In this document: piece after piece, positions 1 through 8,269 of the stretch
How the letters are laid out: every line of letters starts with the position of its first letter
Numbering within the stretch: position 1 is the stretch's first letter
NCBI GenBank assembly: GCA_021801945.1
Contig: JAKABE010000070.1
Coordinates: 1-11,366, forward strand
DNA length: 11,366 nt
Direction of reading: 5' to 3'
Origin: Acidobacteriota bacterium
Lineage (GTDB): Bacteria; Acidobacteriota; Terriglobia; Terriglobales; Acidobacteriaceae
Program-made: the position numbers and the translations under genes
The notes under the pieces: generated by a model
The model's database searches: none
The model's input: the letters and a program-made list of their open reading frames with translations, nothing else
What the model was told of the DNA's origin: nothing

Positions 1-29
1 GCTCGTCTTACTTAGATGCGCGACGATGG

Positions 30-47
30 AAAATGGCACTTCTGCCA
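30..47 (-). terminator. Weak candidate intrinsic terminator of the TauE/SafE gene
   Basis: Read on the minus strand, about 20 bases after the stop codon, there is a perfect 5-bp stem (TGGCA/TGCCA) with a 4-base loop (GAAG), followed within one base by TTTT. The position directly behind the exporter gene fits a rho-independent terminator. The stem is short and the T-run has only four bases, so it may be weak or fortuitous. Confidence 0.35.
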
Positions 48-67
48 ATGCTCGCCGAGGACGGCCT

Positions 68-883
68 TCATGGATTGGTCCAGAAGAACCAGCCGGCCAT
101 GGAAAGTCCGATCAGCACCACGATCGTGCGCAGAACCGGCTGCGGCACGCGGCGCGCATGGCTGGCCGAAGCGTAGCCGCCGATGGCGCAGGCGATCAAG
201 GCCAGGAAGCCATAGCGCCACACCACCTGCCCCTCTGCTACGAAGATCAGAAAGGCGACGCCATTGGCCGCCGTGTTTGCCAGCACTTTGAGAGCGTTGA
301 TGGTGTGGATGTCCTGGTAGCCGAACAGCGCCAGCAGCGTCATCAGCAGAAAGCCGGCCCCGGCGCCGAAGTAGCCGATGTAAAACGAAACTGCGATGGT
401 GGCGAAGAAAAGGGGCAGGCGGCGCGGCGTGTGTACATGGCCGGCGATCGCTTCCTCGCGCCGCGTCTGGTTCAAACGCTCCAGCCACCGCGAAACCGGA
501 CTGCTGATAGCGAAGAGCGTCGCGGCGCCCAAAAGCAGCCACGGTACCAGGTGCAGGAAGGTCATCTGTGGGGTGTTCAGGAGCACCAGGGCTCCGGTGG
601 TGCCGCCCAGCAGGCCGGCCAGCCCCATCGGCCAGGCGGTGTGGAAGTTCTTGCGCACATCGTCTCGGTAGGCCCAGATGGAGGTAAGCTGGCCCGGCCA
701 GATCGCCACGGTGTTGGTGGCGTTCGCCTGCACGGGCAGAATTCCCATGCCCAGAAGAGCGGGAAACGAGAGAAAAGATCCGCCCCCGGCCACGGCATTC
801 AGCACCCCAGCCAAAAAAGCCGCGACGACAAGCCAGACCCCGCGCCAGTTCATAGGCGAAGGCAGGCCGGAAATATGGATCAT
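68..883 (-). CDS. TauE/SafE (sulfite exporter / DUF81) family membrane protein
   Basis: This is a 271-residue polytopic inner-membrane protein of the TauE/SafE family, whose members are thought to export sulfite, sulfoacetate or related organosulfur anions. The substrate here cannot be read from sequence. The family's two inverted halves are visible. The first has the glycine-rich stretch AGGGSFLSFP at about residues 32-41. The second has GYFGAGAG at about 170-177, and a hydrophilic loop rich in Arg/Glu at about 129-158 separates them. Seven or eight hydrophobic segments fill the rest, and the length is usual for the family. The ATG at 883 was chosen because AGGA lies five bases upstream. An upstream extension to 1045 would need a TTG start and adds non-hydrophobic sequence, and the internal ATG at 853 has no ribosome binding site. 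The gene is divergent from the S9 peptidase. No sulfur-metabolism gene is adjacent. Confidence 0.9.
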   Translation of the reverse strand: MIHISGLPSPMNWRGVWLVVAAFLAGVLNAVAGGGSFLSFPALLGMGILPVQANATNTVAIWPGQLTSIWAYRDDVRKNFHTAWPMGLAGLLGGTTGALVLLNTPQMTFLHLVPWLLLGAATLFAISSPVSRWLERLNQTRREEAIAGHVHTPRRLPLFFATIAVSFYIGYFGAGAGFLLMTLLALFGYQDIHTINALKVLANTAANGVAFLIFVAEGQVVWRYGFLALIACAIGGYASASHARRVPQPVLRTIVVLIGLSMAGWFFWTNP

Positions 884-920
884 CTGATTCCTAGTGCAAT
901 GGGGGTCATTCGACTTCTCT

Positions 921-926
921 ATTGTA
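921..926 (-). promoter_or_regulatory. Candidate -10 element for the TauE/SafE gene
   Basis: On the minus strand TACAAT (5 of 6 matches to TATAAT) lies 38 bases upstream of the ATG at 883, giving a short leader. No convincing -35 hexamer is seen at 16-18 bases further upstream, so this is a partial promoter call. The 198-base spacer between the two divergent genes must hold both promoters. I found no good candidate for the plus-strand gene. Confidence 0.3.
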
Positions 927-1081
927 AAGGCGCAGCCAGCGAACGCGCCCAGCCTGCGATCGGCGAAGATCGTCTTGCCTGCCCACGGGGGCCGTCCTGT
1001 CGTGCCATTCGGTCTTTCCGTGCTGATGGTCGGCCGCCGGGGCAAATGAAGCGCGTTTGGCGCCCTGATAGCATCTCATTC

Positions 1082-3310
1082 ATGGTTTGGTTCCCGCGTC
1101 GCACGATCGTTCGCGCCGCATTCCTGTCCGGCGTCGCTTTGTCCCTCTGTTTTGCCTTCAGCTTTTCCGTGCAGGCAGAGCAGAACTCGCAGCAACCCCC
1201 AGCCAATGCCACCGCGCACATCGAGGAGGTGTTGCGTAGCCTCAACCGGGGCCGCTTCTTCGGCCAAGTTGCCGTCTCTCCGGATGGCAAGCGCTTGGCT
1301 TGGATCGAGGGAGCGCGCGGAGCCGGCGAGATCCTTGTCGCGCCGCTCAAGAACCTCCACCGTAGTGTGCGCGTAGCCGCGGCCAACGATGCGTACGAGC
1401 AATGTAGAGAAGGCCAGGTTGCGTGGTCGCCCGATTCGCAGACGCTGGTGTTTCTGTCTGACTGCGCGGATCCCGGCGACCAGGCAGACCTCTACCTCTG
1501 GCGACTCGGTGGGACCGTAGCCCGCCGTCTCACCGCGCTGCACGGTTACGTGCATGATCCTGCGTTTTCGCCCGATGGAAGCCGCCTGGCTTTTCTCTAT
1601 GTAGCAGGCGTGCAACGTCCCGCTGGAGCGCTGGCTGCCCAAAAGCCGCCCTCTGGAGTGATCGGCAAGACCGACCTTGAAGTGCAGCGCGTGGCCATGG
1701 TCCAGACGGATGCCCCCGAGCCGCAACCGCCCACTTTCATCACACCGCCCAATCTCCATGTGTATGAGTTCCATTGGTCACCGGACTCGAACTCTCTTGC
1801 CTATATCGCCGCCGACCCGCCCGGCGAGAATAACTGGTGGGTCGCAAAGCTCTACACGCAGCGCGTAGCCGACCCTGCCGAGCCAACCACGAAAGCTCTG
1901 GCCTGTTCTGCCACGGCGCAGGACGGCTGTTTCGCTCCGCACTTGGTGCTCGACCCCGGCGTTATCACCGGCCCACTGCATGGATTGCAGATAGCCCTGC
2001 CTCGCTGGTCGCCGGATGGAAAAACGATTGCGTTCATTGGCGGCTTGATGAGCGACCAGGGCGTGACGGGCGGCGACGTGTGGATCGTCTCCGCGGTGGG
2101 TGGCCAGCCGCGGGATCTGACACCGCACCGGGACTCCACGCCGGTCTGGATCACATGGGACGGCAGCCGGCATCTCTATGTGGATGAGATCGTGGGCGGC
2201 GATTGCCGGCTCTTCCGGCTGGCCCTGCGCGGCAACCCGGCCGGACCGGAGGTGTCCGGGGCGGCCGACGGAACAGTCTTCCGCTTCCCCGGCGCTGTGG
2301 GCGATGGTCGCTTCGAATTCAGCCTTTCCGGCACAGCCAGCCGCTCGCTGTTTGTGTTCGTTGCCAGCACCCTTGATCGCCCGCCGGAGATTTACGCCGT
2401 CCAGCCCAGCGCGCAATCCACAGCAAGTGCGGCGAGTTTATTCGCCGGTTTGAACCAGCTCACCCACATCAACCGCGGTGTTGAGCCGGCCTGGGGCAAA
2501 TCCGTCTCGGTCAACTGGAGAAACCAGGGCTTTCAGGTGCAAGGTTGGCTGATGCTGCCTAAAGACTACAACCCAGCTCACAAGTATCCGCTCATCGTTG
2601 AGGTCCACGGCGGGCCGGCCTCGGCGGTGATTCCGCGTTGGGGAGCGGGCGGCAGTCTGAGCCCCGCTGCATTTTCGGCGTTGGGCTATTTCGTGCTGCA
2701 GCCCAATCCGCGCGGCAGCTTCGGGCAAGGCGAAGCCTTTACCGAGGCCAACCGCAAGGACTTCGGGTACGGCGACCTACGCGACATTCTGGCCGGCGTG
2801 GATGCGGTCGAAGCCAAGTATCCCATCGATCCTGATCGCGTGGGGGTCACCGGCTGGAGTTACGGCGGATTCATGACGATGTTCGCTGTCACCCAGACCC
2901 GTCGCTTCAAGGCAGCCGTGGCTGGGGCCGGTATTTCCGATTGGCTCAGTTACTACGGAGAAAACTCGATTGATCAGTGGATGATTCCTTATTTCGGCGC
3001 GTCGGTTTACGCTGATCCTGCGGTATACGCTAAGAGCTCTGCCATCAACTTCATCAGGCAGGCTCACACTCCCACGCTGGTCGTGGTGGGAGGCAGGGAC
3101 GGAGAGTGCCCGGCGCCACAGTCGTTCGAGTTCTGGCATGCGCTGCGAGACCTGCATGTGCCCACAGAACTGGTCGTCTATCCCAACGAGGGCCACGGCT
3201 TCGTAAATCCAGCAGACAATCGCGACGTTTTGGAGCGGGCCGCCCGGTGGTTTGCCCGCTACATGCCGTCAGACACCCCGGGCGCACTTGCTCGCCAAGC
3301 CTCCCCGTGA
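1082..3310 (+). CDS. Secreted S9-family (prolyl oligopeptidase/DPP-like) serine peptidase
   Basis: This is a 742-residue exported alpha/beta-hydrolase peptidase, expected to cleave short peptides in the periplasm, often after proline in this family. A signal peptide spans about residues 1-32: basic start, hydrophobic core, and a likely cut after VQA. A TolB/PD40-like beta-propeller follows, with repeated (W/F/V)SPD motifs near residues 65, 115, 162, 231 and 308. The catalytic domain fills the last roughly 240 residues. It has HGGP at 509-512, the nucleophile elbow GWSYGG with Ser593, Asp673 in GGRDGE, and His705 in NEGHGF, so the triad is complete. Length and order match S9 peptidases. The start is uncertain: neither ATG 1082 nor the in-frame ATG at 1046 (12 residues longer) has a clear Shine-Dalgarno. 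I prefer 1082 because it gives a normal signal peptide. The gene stands alone. Exact subfamily (DPP4-like, acylaminoacyl peptidase) is not resolved. Confidence 0.93.
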   Translation: MVWFPRRTIVRAAFLSGVALSLCFAFSFSVQAEQNSQQPPANATAHIEEVLRSLNRGRFFGQVAVSPDGKRLAWIEGARGAGEILVAPLKNLHRSVRVAAANDAYEQCREGQVAWSPDSQTLVFLSDCADPGDQADLYLWRLGGTVARRLTALHGYVHDPAFSPDGSRLAFLYVAGVQRPAGALAAQKPPSGVIGKTDLEVQRVAMVQTDAPEPQPPTFITPPNLHVYEFHWSPDSNSLAYIAADPPGENNWWVAKLYTQRVADPAEPTTKALACSATAQDGCFAPHLVLDPGVITGPLHGLQIALPRWSPDGKTIAFIGGLMSDQGVTGGDVWIVSAVGGQPRDLTPHRDSTPVWITWDGSRHLYVDEIVGGDCRLFRLALRGNPAGPEVSGAADGTVFRFPGAVGDGRFEFSLSGTASRSLFVFVASTLDRPPEIYAVQPSAQSTASAASLFAGLNQLTHINRGVEPAWGKSVSVNWRNQGFQVQGWLMLPKDYNPAHKYPLIVEVHGGPASAVIPRWGAGGSLSPAAFSALGYFVLQPNPRGSFGQGEAFTEANRKDFGYGDLRDILAGVDAVEAKYPIDPDRVGVTGWSYGGFMTMFAVTQTRRFKAAVAGAGISDWLSYYGENSIDQWMIPYFGASVYADPAVYAKSSAINFIRQAHTPTLVVVGGRDGECPAPQSFEFWHALRDLHVPTELVVYPNEGHGFVNPADNRDVLERAARWFARYMPSDTPGALARQASP

Positions 3311-3336
3311 CACTCTACTCGAGAGTGATTCTCTTC
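3311..3336 (+). terminator. Candidate terminator after the S9 peptidase
   Basis: Immediately after the TGA stop there is a perfect 6-bp inverted repeat, CACTCT/AGAGTG, with a 5-base loop, followed by a pyrimidine-rich stretch (ATTCTCTTC). The position fits a terminator. The lack of an uninterrupted T-run and the moderate stem GC keep this tentative. The remaining bases to 3560 hold no gene that I can support. Confidence 0.4.
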
Positions 3337-3560
3337 AATGCGCTCTCGGCCAAGGGTGGCCCCCGGCCTGATACACTTTCACCTTGGAGTCTTTGACAGC
3401 GTAGTTGGCACCTGGCGGCCTGCGGGCGCATGCCGTCGGGTCATCCGGATTGGGCAGAGCCCACCGGTCAAGGTCATCCTTGGGTTTGGGTCGGGATGGC
3501 CATGAGGTAATTTTTTCTGTCGGATTCGTAAAGACCGTTCCGTGCGCGCCCGGGCGGAGC

Positions 3561-3567
3561 GGGGAGG
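3561..3567 (+). promoter_or_regulatory. Shine-Dalgarno that sets the lipoprotein start
   Basis: GGGGAGG lies four bases upstream of the ATG at 3572. It decides for this start over the in-frame GTG at 3542, which would put ten Arg/Glu-rich residues ahead of an otherwise canonical lipoprotein signal peptide. Confidence 0.75.
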
Positions 3568-3571
3568 ATTC

Positions 3572-6088
3572 ATGCGGCGGTTTTTTACGCTTGTTAGCTT
3601 GTTCGCGGTGGCCATTCCAGCCGGAATCTCGATCACCAGTTGCTCACGCAACCCGGCGGCAAACACCTGTAACGGTTCGGGGTACGGGTTGAGGACGAAC
3701 CAAGTTGCCCAACTCATCTTGCAGCCGCAGCTCGCGGGTATCTCGCTGGCCTTCGGGCAGACCATTCAAGTACAGTCGCCCACGGCCCTTAGCTGCAAGG
3801 GCGTCGATCTCACCGTGGGCACCAACTCCATTACTTGGGGAACCACTAACAATCAGTTGGTTGACATCTCGCCGACGGGCCAGATCTGTGCCGGCACCTG
3901 GAATCGCAATACTGGCGGCGGCATTGCCGATTACACCTACTGTAATTTCCCCGCTCCCATGCCCTCGACCAAGGGTTTGCCTTACGGCGTCGCCTATATC
4001 ACGGCCACGGCCCAGGCCGTTACTTCCAATCCTGTCGAGATATGGGTTCACCCTCCTATAACCTCAGTGTCGCTTGTCGGCCCATCGAGTTGTCTGTCTC
4101 AGGGGCAATCGGCGAAACTTGACGCCAAGGCCTACTACGACAACAACGGCGTGCAGACTCTTCTCTGCGCCCCCGGTTCGAACTCGGTTCCCGATTGTTC
4201 CCAGGCAATTGGTACGCTTACCTTCAACGTGGGCACGACTTCAGTGGCCTCCATCAACCCCATCAACAACACCATCACCGCCGAGTTGCCTGGCACCACT
4301 GCGATCACCGCTTCGATCGCCAGTTCCGGCGCCTCGGCCGGCTACTTCTCCACATGCCCGCCGGCCTCTATCAGCGTTACGCTGGCGAATGGAAAAACCT
4401 CTGGCACCGTTGCCCAAGGCACGCCTCAGAATTTGACCACAACCGTCCTCGATACCAAGGGTAACCCCATTACGGGCCTTACCCTCGACTACCAATCCAC
4501 GAACCTGATCGACATTACTGCGGGCACCGGTGGCACCATTACCACCAATTTCCCAGGCGTGGCCTCAGTCTACGCGATCTGCCAGCCAAACAATTGCAAT
4601 CCCGCCCCTATCAATGAATTTGGCTTCAATGGCACCGGCTTATCGATTTCCTCGAATCCCGTTTCGATTACCACTCCCGGTACAGCCAGCGACTACGCGT
4701 ATTTCTCTGCGCCGGGCCAGTCCCTGTATTTCGTTCCTGTCAATTTGATTACAGGCGCCCTTGGCTCCAATGTTCGCCTGCCTTACGTTCCTAACTCCAT
4801 GTTGATGGACCAAAGCGGTAATAATCTCTATTTCGGGTCACCCCGCGAATTGATGATCTATAGCACGACCACCAACACTCTTACGAAAGAAGACCCCTCG
4901 ATTCCCGGTGTGGTGCTGGCCGTGTCGCCGGACAATTCTCAGGTGTTGGTCAACGACCAGGCGCGCCATCTTTTTTATCTCTACAACGTCGCTAGCGGCA
5001 ACTTTTCCACGTTTCCCGGCATGGGCAACGCCGCCGTCTGGACCCCGGACTCGAAGACCCTCTACATCACCGACAACGCCAATCTGAATACGCCAGCAAG
5101 TTGCCCGACGCAGTTGATTTCGGGCCATACCAACACGCTCTATGTCTATAGCGCGGCCACCGGTTGGAGTACCTACAACCTGCCGGCCAGCCCGCTGCCG
5201 CTCGATGCGGAGCCTTCCTGTACAACGCCGCCCAACGTGGCGCCTGCGGCTCCCACGCAAACCCCGGCAGTCACCATTCCGGGAGTTGGCGCGTTCCTCC
5301 GCGGCTATCCCACCGTCGCCCACACTTGGTGTCCGAAGGGCACCGTGGGAAACACGTCCAGCATGACCTTCTATCCACAAGCTGATTCGGAACCGGTGCA
5401 AAGCGACGCCTTGGCGGCCACCGACGACGGCCATCATATCTTGACCGCGCAGGCGCTCACCGGGGGCGGAATCACGCTCAACGACATCGATATCACGATT
5501 CCCAGCCAGCCGCAGGCCAATGGAATAGCAACGCCGGCTCAGTGTCCCGTCACCGTTACCGGCACCGGTTCCACCCAGGTGGAAACTCTTTCGCCGCTTC
5601 CAATCACCAGCAGCTACACCCAGACACAGATCACCAATGTTGATGCCACGTCGGTGAATCAGGTGGTTACCGGTTCGACTCCCGTCGCCATAGGGCAATC
5701 GCAGGGTGAGCCCCTGGCCTTTGTGACCTACACCGGCACCACATCCAATGCGTTGCTGCCCTACTACTTGCCCGGCGCCCCTGGTACGCTGAACTATGTC
5801 ACCCTTGAGGGTGGCGCGAACATCACTGCTCCCTTGGTCGGCGCCTTCAGCCCTGACGACACCATCTTCTTCGTTGCCACGGCCGGCGACGACAAGATTC
5901 ACTTCATCAGCATTCCGCACATCATCACTTCCACGTCGGTGCCCACAGATACCCAACAGGTCAGCCCCAAACTGCCTGCGTGTACGCCGGTCTCGGCGGG
6001 AGGCGTCGATGCTGGCTGTATCTTCTCCGGCAACGGAACCGTGGTCCCGATCACGGCTATCGCGGTCAAGCCCCGGCCCATCACCTAG
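3572..6088 (+). CDS. Large surface lipoprotein with Ig-like (BIG2-type) domains and a beta-propeller
   Basis: This is an 838-residue predicted lipoprotein. The signal peptide is short and basic-hydrophobic (MRRFFTLVSLFAV...) and ends in a lipobox, ITSC, so Cys24 would be the lipidated N-terminus. Ser follows it, which predicts outer-membrane sorting by the usual +2 rule. About residues 30-270 are Thr/Ser/Asn-rich beta-strand sequence resembling bacterial Ig-like domains, typified by TTSVASINP and PGTTAITASIAS near 225-255. A second Ig-like segment lies at about 272-370. From about 374 to the end the pattern changes to propeller-like blades, with motifs such as AVSPDNSQVLVND, VWTPDSKTLYITD and AFSPDDTIFFVA. 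Many extracytoplasmic Cys occur as close pairs that could form disulfides. Similar long lipoproteins are common in Acidobacteriota. The function is unknown; surface binding or scaffolding is inferred. It is monocistronic and converges on the Nif3 remnant. Confidence 0.85.
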   Translation: MRRFFTLVSLFAVAIPAGISITSCSRNPAANTCNGSGYGLRTNQVAQLILQPQLAGISLAFGQTIQVQSPTALSCKGVDLTVGTNSITWGTTNNQLVDISPTGQICAGTWNRNTGGGIADYTYCNFPAPMPSTKGLPYGVAYITATAQAVTSNPVEIWVHPPITSVSLVGPSSCLSQGQSAKLDAKAYYDNNGVQTLLCAPGSNSVPDCSQAIGTLTFNVGTTSVASINPINNTITAELPGTTAITASIASSGASAGYFSTCPPASISVTLANGKTSGTVAQGTPQNLTTTVLDTKGNPITGLTLDYQSTNLIDITAGTGGTITTNFPGVASVYAICQPNNCNPAPINEFGFNGTGLSISSNPVSITTPGTASDYAYFSAPGQSLYFVPVNLITGALGSNVRLPYVPNSMLMDQSGNNLYFGSPRELMIYSTTTNTLTKEDPSIPGVVLAVSPDNSQVLVNDQARHLFYLYNVASGNFSTFPGMGNAAVWTPDSKTLYITDNANLNTPASCPTQLISGHTNTLYVYSAATGWSTYNLPASPLPLDAEPSCTTPPNVAPAAPTQTPAVTIPGVGAFLRGYPTVAHTWCPKGTVGNTSSMTFYPQADSEPVQSDALAATDDGHHILTAQALTGGGITLNDIDITIPSQPQANGIATPAQCPVTVTGTGSTQVETLSPLPITSSYTQTQITNVDATSVNQVVTGSTPVAIGQSQGEPLAFVTYTGTTSNALLPYYLPGAPGTLNYVTLEGGANITAPLVGAFSPDDTIFFVATAGDDKIHFISIPHIITSTSVPTDTQQVSPKLPACTPVSAGGVDAGCIFSGNGTVVPITAIAVKPRPIT

Positions 6089-6132
6089 TTTGGTCTGCCT
6101 AAGCTGCGAGACGTTTTCTGGGAATCAGGCTC

Positions 6133-6157
6133 CTGCAGGTTGCGAACGAACCAGCAG
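6133..6157. repeat. Inverted repeat (hairpin) in the convergent intergenic spacer
   Basis: CTGC-A-GGTT on one arm and AACC-A-GCAG on the other form an 8-bp stem with a single A/A mismatch and a 7-base loop. It lies 44 bases past the lipoprotein stop and 16 bases beyond the end of the Nif3 remnant, so it could end transcription from both sides. Neither strand carries a T-run after it, so a classical intrinsic terminator is not shown. Confidence 0.45.
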
Positions 6158-6173
6158 AAATCTGCGGGAGTTC

Positions 6174-6788
6174 CTAAATGCTCTCAATCTCCGAGACGGG
6201 ATGCTGCGTGTTCCAATTAGGCTCAATTACGGGGATATATTCGACCGGACCCTCCGGGATGAACGTCTTCAGCCATTCCGCACCATACTTCCTCCCCGCC
6301 TGCTTTGAACGCGACTCGTCGAGCAGAAGCATGCTCTTTTTTGGCCCTCAGCGATCTGATCCCGCACGTACTCGATTGACTCCCATTCATGCGCATGCCC
6401 CACCAGTACCAGTTTCTACTGGCTGGTTAAGCGGATGAATCGTCGGGATCTGCGCTGAACTGCCCCAGTGCGCAGCCACCCTGGAAACCGGCAGACTCGG
6501 ATTGCCGACAACCCTCAATGTCCGGTCGTTCAGCCTGGCTGACAGATCCTTTGCCAGCCCCAACAGCGTCGTCGGAGGCAGTTTGAAATGCGAGGGTTTG
6601 GCAGGATCGGGCATATAGTCGGGCCAGCCCAGTTCTTTGGCCATCCCCTCCGCGATTCCATCCGACTCTCCCGTCGGCCAGTGATTGTGCAGATGGAAGC
6701 ACACCATGTCGTGGGCGCGGATGAAGTCAAGACCCCCTCCGCGCATGCCCTGCCGGCCCAATACACTATCATGGCAATGGCCGATCAA
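6174..6788 (-). pseudogene. Nif3-like (dinuclear metal-binding) protein, truncated and frameshifted remnant
   Basis: Three consecutive minus-strand frames encode parts of one Nif3-family protein. Frame A (6788 to about 6430) gives FHLHNHW followed by DGIAEGMAKELGW, LPPTTLLGLAKDL and LRVVGNPSLPVSRVA. These match the middle of Nif3-like proteins as I recall them. Frame B (about 6415 to 6343) gives VLVGHAHEWESIEYVRDQIA, the conserved segment that should follow directly. Frame C, entered at a run of six A residues (plus-strand T6 at 6337-6342), gives YGAEWLKTFIPEGPVEYIPV and a stop at 6174. So there are two frame breaks. The N-terminal portion of the roughly 250-300-residue family is missing, because the frame runs into a stop near the xylE start. 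The usual C-terminal metal-binding GHxxSE-type motif is degraded (LLLDESRSK). Intact members are hexameric metal-binding proteins of poorly known function. Two nearby sequencing errors are the alternative to decay, but the lost N-terminus argues against them. Confidence 0.75.
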
Positions 6789-6823
6789 TGCCTTCGGTCC
6801 CGCCGCAAACTTTTGGGAGCTCT

Positions 6824-8269
6824 ATGCCGCGTATCAATCGAAATGTCGTCCTGCTCACCCTGATTGCCACCTTGGGTGGCTTGCTCTTCGGCTACGACAC
6901 CGCCGTAATCAACGGTGCTGTCAACAGCCTGAAAGCGTATTTCATCGATCCGCGATTCGCGAATCTGAGAGGCGCGGCTCAGGCCAACGCCGCCAATTCG
7001 TTACTCGGCTTTGTCGTTTCCAGCGCCCTCATCGGCTGCGTCATCGGCGGTCTCGTCGGCGGCTGGGTCAGCACCCACATCGGCCGCAAGCGCGGTCTGA
7101 TGATCGCCGCCGTGCTCTTTCTTATCTCCGCGCTGGGCGCCTCTGCGCCGGAGTTTCCCTTTGCTCCCATCGGCCACGGTGGGCCGGGTTACATGTGGAA
7201 CTTCGTCGCTTATCGCATCCTCGGCGGTATCGGCGTTGGTCTCGCCTCCATGCTCTCGCCCATGTTCATTGCCGAGATCGCGCCCCCCAAAGTCCGCGGC
7301 AACTTAGTTGCCTGGAATCAGTTCGCCATCATCTTCGGCATGTTGGTCATTTACTTCGTAAACTTCGGCATCTCCAAAAGCGGTAGCGGTGATGCCTGGC
7401 TCGACGCTATCGGATGGCGGTACATGTTCCTCTCGGGCGCGGTTCCCGCCTCCCTTTTCCTCCTGCTGCTGTTCTTTGTCCCTGAAACCCCGCGGTTCCT
7501 CATGCTCAGGGGCGATGAGAGCGGCGCCCGCGCTGTGCTCGCCAAACTGGTCACGCCCGAGGAAGGCGAACACGAAATCGCCGAAATCCGCGCCTCGCTC
7601 ACCGAGCATCACTCCGGCAGGCTATTTTCCTTCGGTGTGCTTCTGGTCCTTATCGGCATTATGCTTTCGGTCTTTCAGCAATTCGTTGGCATCAATGTCG
7701 TGCTCTACTACGCCACCGACATTTTCGAAGGCATGGGCCTCACCACCAATGCCTCGCTCTTCCAAACCATCATCGTCGGTGCCGTCAATCTTACCTTCAC
7801 TACCGTCGCCATATTTACCGTGGACCGCTTCGGCCGCAAGCCCCTCCAAATCATCGGCGCGCTTGTCATGGCGGCAAGCATGATTGCTCTGGGTACGGAA
7901 TTCTGGTTAGGCGGTCAAGGCGTCGCGGCGCTCATCTGCATGTTGATCTATACTGCCGGCTTCGCCGTCTCCTGGGGGCCAGTCACCTGGGTGCTCTTAA
8001 GCGAAATCTTCCCCAACCAGATCCGCGGCAAGGCCATGGCCGTCGCCGTTGCGGCGCAATGGATCGCCAACTATCTCGTTAGCTGGACCTTTCCTATCCT
8101 CGATAACAATCCTTATCTGGTCCACCACTTCAATCACGGCTTCGCCTACTGGATCTACGGTGTCATGAGTGTGTTCGCCGCTTTGTTTATGTGGAGAATG
8201 GTGCCCGAAACCAAGGGCCGCTCACTCGAGCAGATGCAGGCTATGTGGCAGCCGGCTCGCCGCCAATAA
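6824..8269 (+). CDS. xylE: D-xylose:H+ symporter, sugar porter family (MFS)
   Basis: This is a 481-residue major facilitator with 12 predicted membrane segments that imports a sugar, most likely D-xylose, with a proton. It resembles E. coli XylE almost throughout, including LFGYDTAVI, AANSLLGF, YRILGGIGVGLASMLSPM, FQQFVGINVVLYYA, DRFGRKPLQIIGAL, WVLLSEIFPNQIRGKA, SYWIYG-like FAYWIYG and the C-terminal VPETKGRSLE signature. Residues important in XylE are conserved: Asp25 (XylE D27), Arg131 (R133), Gln285/Gln286 (Q288/Q289), Asn291 (N294), Trp389 (W392) and Glu394 (E397). The ATG at 6824 was chosen for the GGGAG four bases upstream. The in-frame ATG at 6788 adds 12 residues that align poorly. 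No xylose isomerase or kinase gene is adjacent, and the gene starts against a broken Nif3 gene, so it may have been acquired as a single unit. Glucose or another sugar as substrate cannot be excluded. Confidence 0.93.
   Translation: MPRINRNVVLLTLIATLGGLLFGYDTAVINGAVNSLKAYFIDPRFANLRGAAQANAANSLLGFVVSSALIGCVIGGLVGGWVSTHIGRKRGLMIAAVLFLISALGASAPEFPFAPIGHGGPGYMWNFVAYRILGGIGVGLASMLSPMFIAEIAPPKVRGNLVAWNQFAIIFGMLVIYFVNFGISKSGSGDAWLDAIGWRYMFLSGAVPASLFLLLLFFVPETPRFLMLRGDESGARAVLAKLVTPEEGEHEIAEIRASLTEHHSGRLFSFGVLLVLIGIMLSVFQQFVGINVVLYYATDIFEGMGLTTNASLFQTIIVGAVNLTFTTVAIFTVDRFGRKPLQIIGALVMAASMIALGTEFWLGGQGVAALICMLIYTAGFAVSWGPVTWVLLSEIFPNQIRGKAMAVAVAAQWIANYLVSWTFPILDNNPYLVHHFNHGFAYWIYGVMSVFAALFMWRMVPETKGRSLEQMQAMWQPARRQ

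Noticed and set aside
26..1081. A 352-codon stop-free extension in frame with the S9 peptidase, lying antisense to the TauE/SafE gene
   Set aside because: The translation is Arg/Gly/Gln-rich with no domain, it precedes a clear signal peptide, and it mirrors a real membrane-protein gene. It is a GC-driven shadow.
3393..3398. A perfect TTGACA hexamer upstream of the lipoprotein gene
   Set aside because: No -10-like sequence is found 16-18 bases downstream (the region is GC-rich), so it is not called as a promoter.
4838..5956. A 372-codon minus-strand open frame inside the lipoprotein gene
   Set aside because: It has low-complexity Gly/Arg-rich composition with no motif, and the opposite strand has a convincing lipoprotein.
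6337..6342. Programmed -1 frameshifting to express the Nif3 protein
   Set aside because: The heptamer is not in the classical A AAA AAG register. A second independent frame break and a missing N-terminus make a functional product unlikely.
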